15,000 nt of DNA from Symbiodinium natans (GCA_905221605.1 CAJNDS010002219.1:40001-55000), one strand, 5' to 3'; numbered from the stretch's first letter, positions 5,791 through 14,129 are shown. A program made the numbers and translations. Notes: a model not told the origin generated them from the sequence alone.

Positions 5791-6106
5791 CCCAACAAAC
5801 GCTACAAACCCCAAACCCTAAGCCTTAAGATTCCGGAAGGCCGAGAGCCCGAAAGCCCACTGCGCTCTTGCCAAGACACCGGGGCGCCGCCTCGGCTCTT
5901 TTTCAGGCGTTCGGCGTGGAGAAATGGTGTAGGGTGGGCTTTCGGGTTTAGGATTTTCGGGGTGGAGGGTTTAGGTTTAGAGTTGTAGGGTTTTCAGGGT
6001 GTAGGGTTTAGGGTTAAGAGCTAGGGTTTAGGGAAGGGGGTGGCGGTGAACGGGGGTTTGGGATTGAGAGGTTTAGGTCTTACTCAGACTCCGAAGCTAC
6101 CCAAAA
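5791..6106. other. Mixed spacer with decayed G-strand tract
   Basis: A GC-rich unique piece (5830-5925) is followed by a decayed run of TTTAGGG-like words between about 5940 and 6070. No open frame is supported. Confidence 0.5.
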
Positions 6107-6170
6107 GGGTTTAGGGTTCAGGGCTTAGGGTTTAGGGTTTAGGGTTCCGGGCTTAGGGCTGAGGGTTTGG
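6107..6170 (+). repeat. TTTAGGG array, decayed
   Basis: About seven units including TTCAGGG, CTTAGGG and TTCCGGG variants. It is next to a GC-rich unique piece with a tiny ATG frame (6178-6255, 25 codons), which is too short to call. Confidence 0.82.
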
Positions 6171-6290
6171 TCCCCAAATGGCTCCTCTCGCTGCAGGCCA
6201 AGGGCAGCCGCGATCAGTGAGATTCAAAGGAGATGTGCAGCCCAGGAGGGCATAAAAGGCGTTGAGCGTGCCCGGGCCTGCTTCGCAAGA

Positions 6291-6342
6291 CCCTAAACCC
6301 TGAACCCTAAACCCCCCGAAACCCTAAACCCCAAACCCTAAA
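6291..6342 (-). repeat. CCCTAAA array, variable units
   Basis: Units include CCCTGAA, a C6 expansion (CCCCCCGAAA) and CCCCAAA. It begins after GCAAGA. Confidence 0.87.
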
Positions 6343-6387
6343 CTGGTTGGTTCAGGGTTGGCGGGTTCCGGGTTCTCAGGGCTTGAT

Positions 6388-6413
6388 CCTAAACCCTGAA
6401 CCCTAAACCCCAA
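6388..6413 (-). repeat. Short CCCTAAA tract
   Basis: About three and a half units (CCTAAA, CCCTGAA, CCCTAAA, CCCCAA) lie about 45 bp from the previous block. G-rich words between the two blocks (GGTTCAGGGTTGGCGGG) run the other way. Confidence 0.7.
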
Positions 6414-6805
6414 GGGGTAGCAATCGCTGCTCCGGAACTGGTGGACTGACAGTTCGGCACCTCCGTACTCGAGGCTTACCGGACTTCTAACCTCAGTTTT
6501 CTTGCTGTTCTTACTTTTTGCTGGGCTGGGGTGGTTGGGGGGGGGGGTTAATATTTCCACGTTTATCAAAGCCCTTACCGGTAGGAACATCGCTCCTTCA
6601 GCAACAAACCACCTTTGCCGGACTAAGGCAGCCAGGACGTGGTTTAACTAGGGTTCACACCTTTCAGGGATCCGAAGCCCAGGTTAAGAACACATGAGAC
6701 TGCACAGCCGGGCCGTAGCAGTACCCTAATCCGAAACCCTAAGCCCTCAACCCGAGCAGCTTGCCTGGTCCTTGCTCGACGACCTTGTAGCCCAGTCGCT
6801 CCTGA
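6414..6805. other. Unique stretch with G11 run and a decayed C-strand piece
   Basis: About 390 bp with no supported gene. It holds an 11-G run at 6537-6547 and a decayed CCCTAAA-like piece at 6722-6750. A minus-strand open frame of 88 codons (6324-6590) takes its C-terminal third from telomere-like sequence and is not credible as a gene. Confidence 0.5.
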
Positions 6806-6808
6806 GGG

Positions 6809-6868
6809 GTTAGGGTTTAGGGTTTAGGATTAAGGGTTTAGGGTTTCGGGTTTAGGGTGGTTTAAGGC
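6809..6868 (+). repeat. TTTAGGG array, decayed
   Basis: Six or seven units with TTTAGGATTAAGGG, TTTCGGG and TTTAAGG variants. It is followed by a word family (TTGAAGGTTC, CCATGAACCTT) related to the ends of the next element. Confidence 0.8.
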
Positions 6869-7011
6869 TTCGAAAGCTGAGTTTTTTGAAGGTTCGTTGT
6901 CATGGGCAGTTTCGTGAAATAGCTCGTGCTATTGGAAACCTGAGCTCAAAGGTTGTTGGCCCTACTTCGTCGCCATGAACCTTCTCCCTATGCACGGCGG
7001 GGAGCCTCAAA

Positions 7012-7184
7012 CTCTTGAAGGTTCATGGGTACGTAAGGTTTGGGTTGTAAGAGCCCTAAATATAGGGTTTAGGGTTTTGGGGGTACTGATAAGTATAGGG
7101 TTGCAAGTAAGGTTAACTATGGCTAGTACCCAACTTAGGGTACTTATAAACCCCACTTCTAGGTACACATGAACCTTTAAGTAA
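7012..7184. mobile_element. MITE-like element with 19-bp terminal inverted repeats
   Basis: The left end is CTTGAAGGTTCATGGGTAC (7014-7032). The right end read in reverse (7181-7163) is CTTAAAGGTTCATGTGTAC, matching at 17 of 19 positions. The interior holds a TTTAGGG-like piece (7064-7080) and GTACTGATAAG / CTTATAA words that echo the foldback at 3081-3167. The right ends of the two elements share GAACCTTYAAGTAA and the left ends share AGGTTCATGGGT. The short frames inside are not transposase-like, so the element would be non-autonomous. An extra inverted copy of CCATGAACCTT lies just outside at 6974-6984. A clear target duplication was not found. Confidence 0.55.
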
Positions 7185-7232
7185 TTAGACCAAAAAGTCG
7201 TGAAGTCTCCAGATTCCGTGCCCCTACCCATG

Positions 7233-7260
7233 TTTAGGGTTTAGGGTTTAGGGTTTAGGG
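7233..7260 (+). repeat. Perfect TTTAGGG array, four units
   Basis: Four identical heptamers follow CCCATG, then decayed units continue to about 7300 (GGGCCTAGGGCTCGGG). Confidence 0.92.
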
Positions 7261-7395
7261 ATTAATTAGGGCCTAGGGCTCGGGTTTAGGGTTTCGGGTT
7301 GCCGCACCTGGTTGAGGAAGTGCTCACACGTTGTAGCTTTTTGGCTTGGTGTCGCAAACCCCATGTCGCAAATGATGGGCCACTCCCAAATCTGA

Positions 7396-7455
7396 TTTAG
7401 GGTGTAGGGTTTAGGGTTTAGGATGTTTGGGTTTAGGGTTTTGGGGGGCTACTCG
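7396..7455 (+). repeat. TTTAGGG tract ending in GGGCTACTCG
   Basis: About six units with TGTAGGG, TTTAGGATG and TTTTGGGGGG variants. The right edge is the third copy of the junction word GGGCTACTCG (7446-7455). Confidence 0.85.
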
Positions 7456-8030
7456 GCTCCTCGATCAGAATTCGGACAACCGCGCTGGTCGCCTGAAATG
7501 AGGAACGCTTCACATGCAGTGCTAGATTGGCCCAAATGCGATACTCGTAAACCCAACAAGGTGGCTCATCGCCCAAAGAACCTACCTAGAGCATGAGGCT
7601 TGCGAATAGATTAAGCGTAGTCTTTCGAGGTGTAGGAGAAGCAACAGGGGATAAGGAAGGAATGAGGGGAAAGAAGGTGGATGAGGAGGTTTCATTAGGG
7701 TTTAGGGTGTGGAAGAGCAACAAGTGCGACGGCAAACAACCATCCTAAGCCTTGAGTCCCAAACCTCTTCTCCAATTGCCAGGGAGCAAGTGAGGCTGGC
7801 TCTATACATGCTATTACTATCTTCGTTGTACTGAACTATCAACGGGCGTGTGATAAAGCTTCCTACAGAATAAGGAAACCAAAAAGGTGAAGCTCCATTC
7901 TGGACTATGGACTAAGTGAAGGTGTCGCAAGCCCTCCTTGTTGTTAGGGGTTTGGGGGGTTGGGTTCCGGAGTAACCCAAAAGAACAGAGCATAAGTGAG
8001 CATGAGGGTATGCGTGGAGGCTTCTTTGAA
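7456..8030. other. Unique stretch, polypurine segment, no supported gene
   Basis: About 575 bp. A strongly purine-biased + strand segment lies at about 7629-7690. One and a half telomere units occur at 7697-7707. The longest frames are short on both strands, and nothing resembles a known RNA or protein. Confidence 0.5.
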
Positions 8031-8092
8031 CCCTAAACCCTAAACCCCAAACCCTAAACCCTAAACCCTAAACCCAAAGCTAAACCCCAAAG
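8031..8092 (-). repeat. CCCTAAA array, about eight units
   Basis: A clean core with CCCCAAA variants at both ends (the right end reads CCCAAAGCTAAACCCCAAAG). It follows TTTGAA. Confidence 0.92.
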
Positions 8093-8995
8093 CAGGTAAC
8101 AGCCCGGTAGGACCGGTAAGGAGAGAGGACACCAGGCAGATGCTCATGCCAATACCTTCCCCATACGGTCCGGGGTTTTGAAGGGTTTGTGCAGGTTCAT
8201 AAGGTTTCTGTAGGGATTCTGTGGGCTCGGAAGGGCTTAGAAGGGTTTAGAGCTCCAGGGAAAGCATGGATTCCTGTCGGATCGTAATGGGTCTCACGGA
8301 GACTCTTCGCGTGGTAGTGGTTCAGAAGCCCGAGCCCGACCCCATGGCCCCATGGTGCAATTACCCCAAGTGAGGTCTTCTTGTGGACTCAAAATCCCAA
8401 AGTAGGCTTTTTGCTTGCAGAATTGGAGTCTCAAGGTACCTTTGATGTTGACTTGCTGACATTTCCTAGGTCCCTGCAAGCTCTCCTACGGTGGGAAGAC
8501 CTGATACTTTGGATCGACTGAAACTAAGCCCTTTCTGCTAGACCCTAAACTCGAACCCGAGAAAAGTCAGCTGCCTAGCCCTACGCTCAACATTCCGATT
8601 CGGAGAAAAAAGGCTTCAAGGCTACAGGGAAGAGAGCAGAACTTCGGGCGTAGGGATAACTGTCTTCACGGAACCAGGGTTTAGGCTTGAGGGGTTAGTA
8701 GCTTAGGGTTTCTTAATCTTTCAACCACCCTCTGAAAACGGTGCCAGTGGCATGGCCAGCTGGGTAGTCGTTGATCCATAGTCCGACCTGAGATGCAGCT
8801 TCACGCGAGACTTGGACTACATAAGCGCCCTCAAGACTGCACAAGCCCAAAGCCTGAACCCTCGAACGTACGTGCGATGCCAACACGGAACCCCCCGGAA
8901 CCGCCTCGTCAGCAGGTGTGCCGACAAGAGACGAAAGAGAGTAGGGTCTACTTAGGGTGGTCGCTGCGGTAGTATTAGGCTGCCGTAACCCTGCA
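8093..8995. other. Mostly unique 0.9 kb, scattered decayed repeat words
   Basis: Telomere-like words are sparse and decayed (8226-8252, 8540-8549, 8678-8710). A minus-strand frame at 8294-8479 (61 codons) has no recognised domain, and its reality is doubtful. I see no RNA gene and no mobile-element signature here. Confidence 0.5.
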
Positions 8996-9076
8996 CCCTA
9001 AACCCTAAACCCTCAGCCCTCAACCCTAAACCCTAAACCCGAAACCCTAAACCCTAAACCCTAGACCCTAAACCCT
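8996..9076 (-). repeat. CCCTAAA array, about 11 units
   Basis: Mostly perfect units with CCCTCAG, CCCTCAA, CCCGAAA and CCCTAGA variants. It fades on the right at CCCTTCTTAAGG. Confidence 0.93.
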
Positions 9077-9193
9077 TCTTAAGGCGCACTTTGGGTTTGC
9101 GGGGAAGCTGGAGCCCAGAAGCCGTTGGCTCGACTTGGACACTGCTCGGGTGTTGGGGTTCAGCGTTGAAGGTCCTGGGTGCAGGGTTCATAA

Positions 9194-9235
9194 GGGTTTA
9201 GGGCTCACTGTTTAGCGTTTAGGGTTTAGGGTTTA
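9194..9235 (+). repeat. Short TTTAGGG tract, decayed left
   Basis: TTTAGGGCTCACTG is followed by TTTAGCG, two perfect units and TTTACG. Drifted G-strand words continue to about 9400 (GGGTCGAGGGTTTAAGG, GAGGGTTTAGGGG). Confidence 0.8.
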
Positions 9236-9418
9236 CGAAACTAGGGGGTACCTTTTTGCGGGTCCTTACTTTAAGGGAATCCTACTAGTTTTGGGGGTAT
9301 TAAGGGTCGAGGGTTTAAGGTTCATAAGACTTTTGGGCTCAGCAAGGCTGAGGGTTCGAGGCTGTCAGGGTCCATACAGGTTTCGGGATCGAGGGTTTAG
9401 GGGTCAGGTCCTTTAAAA

Positions 9419-9443
9419 CCCTAAACCCTAAACCCTAAACCCT
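9419..9443 (-). repeat. CCCTAAA array, 3.5 perfect units
   Basis: Three perfect units plus CCCT between CTTTAAAA and TTACACTG. It comes about 20 bp after a single G-strand unit (9388-9396), again G-then-C order. This is the last clean array before a 2.1-kb gap. Confidence 0.9.
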
Positions 9444-9755
9444 TTACACTGACAACGAGCTGCTGGGTAGGACTCGCCATTCGACCGCGTCAGGTCTTGC
9501 CGCTGGCCTGGTGTTTAAGGCCGTCAGGGGATGAGGCCGCTCGGGATTGGGTTTGGTTGAGGACTATGGCTAGGTAGTAGGCTAGGTAGGGTTTCGGCTT
9601 CAGTGGCGTTGCAGGGTCCTGAATCTCTGCCTAAAACCTGTAGAGATTTTAGAGACCTGCGACTGCGACAACTCCAAAAAATGTCAAGTTCAGCTCACCG
9701 CAAGCCCGAGAAAGCCCCCACCTGTGTGTCGGGCGGCAAGGGCACCCTCTCCTAA
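9444..9755. other. Unique stretch, no supported gene
   Basis: About 310 bp of mixed sequence. A 24-codon ATG frame at 9681-9755 ends in the TAA that directly precedes the ATG of the next open frame. It is too short to be called a gene. Confidence 0.4.
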
Positions 9756-10145
9756 ATGCTGAAGCCTAACCAAATCCTGAACCCTTTCTTATATAAACCC
9801 AACGACCCCCCTTCCCTTCTTTCGAAGGCTGAGGTTCTGAAGGGGATGGCATTCTCAAGGCAGCTTGCCTCACACACCGCCTGCAGTCATCAAGGGTTTA
9901 GATCAGATGTATCCATACGGGTTCCTTTGTTGTCCGTGTTTTTCATGCGAAGGTTTTGCCAGGAGTTGGCTATGAACAACAAGTGTATGAATTACTATGC
10001 TTTTTGTCATAGTTTTTACATGACAAACGCACTGCGTCTGCTGAATGCGTGCTTTCTGTGTTTGTCACACACCTGCCGGTGTTATGCAACCATGGCGTTT
10101 TCAGGCGACCTCTTAATTATTTGGTTGTTGTTTAACCCCCAATAA
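9756..10145 (+). CDS. Open frame of 129 codons, unknown, possibly spurious
   Basis: This is the longest ATG-to-stop frame in the window, with a stop immediately before the ATG and TAA at 10143-10145. The first dozen residues (MLKPNQILNPFL) come from a decayed telomere-like stretch, which argues against a conserved N-terminus. The second half has eight cysteines (for example NACFLCLSHTCRCY) and a hydrophobic C-terminal end (GDLLIIWLLF). It could form a membrane segment. An AATAAA at 10141-10146 overlaps the stop codon, so it is an unlikely polyadenylation signal for this frame. No family is recognised. It may be a chance frame in an unusually repeat-free stretch, or an exon. Confidence 0.2.
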   Translation: MLKPNQILNPFLYKPNDPPSLLSKAEVLKGMAFSRQLASHTACSHQGFRSDVSIRVPLLSVFFMRRFCQELAMNNKCMNYYAFCHSFYMTNALRLLNACFLCLSHTCRCYATMAFSGDLLIIWLLFNPQ

Positions 10146-11165
10146 AAGTTTATCTTTTAGCTCCCTTAATATGAAATTCGCGGAACCCTAAACCTATAAA
10201 GTGACAAAAGTAGTAGCAAAGTCCCACCTAGATATGTTTTTTGTGTTGTTTCTGCGGCGGCTTTTGTGTGGAGGGTCTGGGTTCTGGAGAAGTTTGGTTT
10301 CAGGATTTAGGAAAACTTCGGGCTTGCGCTGCTCCGGCTTGTCTCGCAGGTAAGGGTTGGAGAGGTTCGGAAGACTTCGGGTACTCACGACGATCCTTTG
10401 GACAAACCCGAAGAACCGACTGCAAAACTCAAGGATGTAGGGTTTTCACTTCTGTGTGCCTCATGTGTGGGCCGAGGGTTAGGTTGGAGTGTGAAGTGCA
10501 TGGGTTTACATAGGGTTCCGGTTAAACTGTGAGATGCGGGCAGCGGATACATTGAAATCCTAGACATTAACACCCCTGGAGTCCTAAAGCCTATTGACCT
10601 ATTGCCAACAATGTCCGCTACAGAAGACTTGAAGAGAGGTTCCCTGCAAAACCCCCTCCCACAAAGCACCCCCTGAATAAGGACTCGCAGAGCAACCCCC
10701 ACATTCTAGGTTGGCCCCCTCAAAAGAAACCGTCGATCTAAAACCCTCCTGACCTCAATAAGGACAGACATCGAGCCCAGACTAAATTTGCCCCGAAGAC
10801 CTACTTCGGGATCCTTTTGGTGAGCTTTCTTGCAATATGGAGAAAGGAGCTCCACCCTGAACCTCCCCTTAGTAAGGGGAAGTTTTGCCAGGGTCCCAAG
10901 GGCCTCGAATTTAGGGTTGCGGATTCATTAAACCCAAAACCACTATCTGCTTGAGACACCCAAAAGAATGAACCTATTCTTCCTTAGTAGTAATACGATT
11001 GTCATCTTTTAGCTTTGTGGCGGGCTCTTTATAAGGAAACAGTCAAACTCATGGCAGGAAAGTGCGCGTGGCCTTCAATGCCAGCAACGCCAGGCCAAGT
11101 GCCAGGCGAAACCAGGACATGGCGAATCCAGGGCTTGGGGATACCCAGAGCCCAGACCCTAAACT
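10146..11165. other. Unique 1-kb stretch with weak open frames and a GT donor-like site
   Basis: Telomere blocks are absent apart from isolated words. Plus frame 10241-10513 (90 codons) contains a perfect donor consensus CAG|GTAAGG (cut after 10349). Minus frame 10385-10702 (105 codons) overlaps it. Neither contains a recognisable domain and at most one can be real. A short palindrome TCCCCTTAGTAAGGGGA lies at 10864-10880. No tRNA or rRNA was seen. Confidence 0.4.
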
Positions 11166-11245
11166 ACTCTTTGCTGAAGAACCCACAGAAATTCTAAAAA
11201 AAACAACTCTTTGCTGACGAACCCACAGAAATTTAAAAATAATAA
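11166..11245. repeat. Two-copy 40-bp tandem duplication
   Basis: ACTCTTTGCTGA starts at 11166 and again at 11206. Both copies continue with GAACCCACAGAAATT and an A-rich tail, differing by few bases. Exact spacing of 40 bp and adjacency show a local tandem duplication. The A-rich tails (AAAAAAAA in copy 1) might have promoted slippage. A (TAG)4 microsatellite follows near 11308-11320. Confidence 0.85.
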
Positions 11246-11364
11246 TCCTATTTTGACCCTTATAAGGCAGAACATTTTGTAGTTTTGGGGGGTTCTTAAA
11301 CAATTGGTAGTAGTAGTAGTAAACCCTTGCAGAGGACCCTCGCGCTGTTCCGGTCTAGAGGTCT

Positions 11365-11388
11365 AGGGGTTTAAGGTTTAGGGTTGCA
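11365..11388 (+). repeat. Short decayed TTTAGGG tract
   Basis: GGGGTTTAAGGTTTAGGGTT is followed at once by a C-rich counterpart (CCCCCCCAAAACCCCG, 11390-11406), giving a small G-then-C pair. Confidence 0.55.
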
Positions 11389-11561
11389 ACCCCCCCAAAA
11401 CCCCGAACATCTTGGGTTTGCGGGTTCCTACTTCTCAACCCTATAAGCCCTAAACTCTGAGACTACAGCCTGCGCAAGCTGTGACAACTGTGCGCATGGT
11501 ACCCTCTCGAAGACTATCTCAGAAAGCCGGCGCAGTCAATGCCTTGTGGGTTAGCGCTTTT

Positions 11562-11912
11562 TGGGGTTTAAAGGGTTTAGGGTTTGGGTTTAGGGTGTGG
11601 GATTTGCGGTTTCAAGATGAACATTCCAGAGTCCCAATCCCCGAAACCCATCTAAACCCGCAACCCCTGAAATCCCTAAAGCCCTCAACAGCCCCTAAAC
11701 CCCCCAAAGCGCCCATCCTCAAAAGCCCGACACGCAAAAAACAAGGGAAGGTTCATGGACTCGCGGTTCAAAGGCTCTAGGGGCTTTGGGTTGTAGAGGT
11801 TTAGGGGCTTGAGAGAGTTAGGAGCTTAAAGCTTACAGGGCATCAAGGTTTGTAGGGTTTTAGGGGCTTTTTTGAGGTTTTGGGGCCTCAGGTTTGGGGC
11901 TCAGGGGTTTCG
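11562..11912. repeat. Decayed telomere-like region, both orientations
   Basis: G-strand units occur at 11565-11600 and drifted C-strand units (CCCGCAACCCCTGAAATCCC and similar) at 11637-11708. Drifted G-strand units (TTTAGGGGCTT, TTTTAGGGG, TTTGGGG) continue to 11912. An open frame across it (11481-11780, 99 codons) takes most of its residues from these repeats and is not a supported gene. Confidence 0.7.
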
Positions 11913-11998
11913 GCATGAAAAACTGCAGGTGTAGAATTGCGCCGGGAAGCAGGTCCATCTTCTGGGCTTTGACTACGCATTTAGGCGTTTTAGGAGGG

Positions 11999-12110
11999 TT
12001 TAGGGTTTAGGGTTTAGGGTTTAGGGTTTAGGGTTTAGGGTTTAGGGTTTAGGGTTTAGGGTTTAGGGTTTAGGGTTTAGGGTTTAGGGTTTAGGGTTTA
12101 GGGTTTAGGG
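11999..12110 (+). repeat. Perfect 16-unit TTTAGGG array
   Basis: Sixteen identical heptamers (112 bp) have no substitution or indel. They are preceded by GTTTTAGGAGGG and end sharply at TCATACC. It is the longest uninterrupted perfect run in the window and stands at the edge of a 1.6-kb stretch without telomeric arrays. G-quadruplex formation on the + strand is expected from the sequence. Confidence 0.99.
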
Positions 12111-12440
12111 TCATACCTTTTGTGAAACTGTAGGAAAGATGGCGGAGGATCATAAGACAGATTGCAGCAATATACGCTTGCCAAGAATAAACTAGATTTG
12201 TTGCCCCGCGGCTTGATTGACTGATGAATGGTTGTATGCACTTATCCATGTCTTTTGTTTCATGGAAAGGTGAAAAGTGCAGCGCTTGAGGGAATCTTAA
12301 ATCTCGAGAACTAGTAATTACATTAACTTCGCACTTCTCTACCTTCCACCAGCAAAGTCACAATAGTGCGAGCAAAGAATTTGAATACTCCGTCATTAAC
12401 ATTGCGCCCTATCATTTACCTGTATCGACTCAGCAGAAAC
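12111..12440. other. Unique stretch, no supported gene
   Basis: About 330 bp, more AT-rich than neighbouring parts, without telomere-like words. Only tiny frames are seen. It leads into the 40-41-bp minisatellite. Confidence 0.45.
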
Positions 12441-12444
12441 CCAA

Positions 12445-12716
12445 GAAACAGCAAACGCATGAAGAGAAGTTGCAATGGAAGACTTGGGCAGCACAAGCAC
12501 GAGGCTCAAGATTTGAGGCTGCAACAGCACGGAGAGACATCGCAAGATCAAGATTCAGGAGAAAAAGCCGCAAGGAAAAGTTGAAAAACCTAAGATTTGC
12601 TGCAAAAGCACGAATCAGAATCGCAACGCAAGATCTAGGGCTGCAAAAGCACGAGGAAAAGTTGCAACTCAAGATTTGGGGCAACTAAAGCACCAAGAGA
12701 AGTTGCATCGCAGCAC
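12445..12716. repeat. Minisatellite, period 40-41 bp, seven diverged copies
   Basis: The core TGCAAAAGCACGAGGAAAAG followed by TTGCAACTCAAGATTTGGGGC recurs with copies anchored at 12450, 12490, 12520, 12560, 12601, 12642 and 12682. Spacing is 40, 30 (a 10-bp deletion), 40, 41, 41 and 40. The best-preserved neighbours are those at 12601 and 12642. The period is not a multiple of three, so the open frames crossing it (12366-12584, 12470-12688, minus 12430-12684) do not encode a repeated peptide and are probably by-products. The unit is unrelated to the telomere heptamer. Confidence 0.88.
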
Positions 12717-13739
12717 GCGCAGCTTCGGGGGTTTTGGTATGACTTCGGGTTGGGGCGCAACACACGGAGAACTCTCAGCCCCATCAGTGTAGCTTAGCCT
12801 GTGGGAGCGCTGTCATAGCCGAAATCAAGTTGCCGGAAAAAGTGCAAAGAATATGCCCAATTTGTGAACCCATACCAAGAAAGTAGCTGCATGCCTCTTA
12901 TGCTCCTATCGACATCGCGTGCGAAGCGTGGCCACGTATTTGCCCAGAAAGCGGAGAACTCAAGCCTGCCAATTACGACTCCTTACTGGCATCAACTTGC
13001 TTGTAGAAGCTTTGAGGCGACATATGCCAGGAGGATAGCAACAGCGGCCATGCACTCATGTACGCGTGAAATATAAAGGCGTCCTCTACCCACTCCTCCG
13101 TGAGAACAGTAGCAAGTTTTTGGCACGGCTGAAAGCAGTGGCTTCAGAGGAGCGGCGCCGCATCCACCTCACCGGCCGCAAAGCAGCCTCGTCGCAAGGG
13201 CGTGAGCAAACGATGCGGAATCCTACCGGCGCGGGAGTGGACGTTACAACGGTCTTCATCCCAAGGGAGTTACCACAGACAAACCCCAGAACCTCAAGCC
13301 GAGGACATCAATCAGACGAAGGATGTATTATGCTTGAAGGCGCGAACACCCAAGCAGGCAACCCACCGAGCAACAACAAATGAACAACCCAACTTCCACA
13401 CACAACGATGCCTCGTTGCCATCATATCCACGATTGACGAAGCCTTTTGAAAACATAAATACTAAAACATGCAAGTGGTGGAGGACTTAAGTGAATATGG
13501 ATGTCAGAGTCAGTGCCCGAGAGCGAGCAGGCGCAGGACCGTGTAAATTCCAGTCTGAACTTCCATCTTTCGGCTGTAATGCAAGCGTGGGCCCAACCAG
13601 CCGCTCATGTTACCCTAAATCCTAAAACCAAAGAGCTGGATTAGTGATCGCGGTGTTCAGGGTCGAGGGCGGGATCAAGCTATTGCGACGTTGGCCACCA
13701 TTGTTGAGATTGGCTTCTGTCAAGCCCTAGTGCTTCAGG
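12717..13739. other. Unique 1-kb stretch with overlapping weak open frames
   Basis: No telomere block is present. Plus frames at 12864-13076 (70 codons), 13066-13383 (105 codons) and 13202-13450 (82 codons) overlap in different registers, and a 57-codon minus frame lies at 13259-13086. The 105-codon frame is hydrophilic and basic near its start (SSKFLARLKAVASEERRR). The frames compete, none shows a known domain, and no splice-linked model is convincing. Coding fragments may be present, but I cannot support one. Confidence 0.4.
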
Positions 13740-13783
13740 GGTTTAGGGTTTGGGGTTTAGGGTTTAGGGTTTAGGGTTTAGGG
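13740..13783 (+). repeat. TTTAGGG array, six units, one variant
   Basis: Clean heptamers with one TTTGGGG, ending sharply at ACCACAA. The same TTTGGGG variant is seen in the 5238-5342 array. Confidence 0.95.
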
Positions 13784-13939
13784 ACCACAATTTGCGCTAC
13801 CTCACGGAGCCAGATCTCCACACACCTACACCACCATCATGCATCCCTAGCGCAGCTGTCGCCAACTCAAGAGCCTAAACAGTAAACCGCTGGGTCTGCG
13901 GCCTCAAAGGATTCTCGCAAGTCCTACAGCCGCGTAGGG

Positions 13940-13979
13940 TTTAGGGATGTTTAGGGATGTTGAGGGATGTTTAGGGTTG
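13940..13979 (+). repeat. Decamer array TTTAGGGATG, four units
   Basis: Units at 13940, 13950, 13960 (TTGAGGGATG) and 13970 (TTTAGGGTTG) form a telomere heptamer plus ATG. They are followed by a purine run with GCGGAGA / GCGGAAA / GCGGAGG triplication (about 13983-14002). Another example of a locally amplified length variant. Confidence 0.88.
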
Positions 13980-14129
13980 AGGGCGGAGAGCGGAAAGCGG
14001 AGGGTTGAGGGTCTGTTGCAGGGCCACAATGCCCCGAAACCAGGCTGCATGCATACCTTACGCAACCTTACAGCTGCAGGATTACGGCTGAGCCGTCTAC
14101 CCATGCAGCCCTGAACCAAGTTGAAATAA

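Noticed and set aside
5536-5814. 92-codon minus-strand frame of Val-Leu-Arg repeats
   Set aside because: It is produced by a nonamer whose period is a multiple of three. It has no start context, domain or non-repeat core.
9340-9365. tRNA T-arm-like word GGGTTCGAGGC
   Set aside because: No matching acceptor stem, anticodon arm or D-arm could be placed around it, and the words fit decayed telomere sequence.
10141-10146. AATAAA as a polyadenylation signal for the 129-codon frame
   Set aside because: It overlaps the stop codon, leaving no 3' untranslated region before the signal. Polyadenylation signals in the likely host group are also uncertain.
10241-10702. Overlapping 90-codon plus and 105-codon minus frames
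   Set aside because: They are mutually exclusive, neither has a recognisable domain, and lengths of about 100 codons are expected by chance in this composition.
11481-11780. 99-codon plus frame with many Pro/Lys residues
   Set aside because: Most of the residues are read from decayed TTTAGGG and CCCTAAA units. The non-repeat remainder is too short to judge.
12366-12688. Two plus frames and one minus frame through the minisatellite
   Set aside because: The 40-41-bp period is not a multiple of three, so the peptide is not repeated. The frames remain open because the unit lacks stops, with no evidence of selection.
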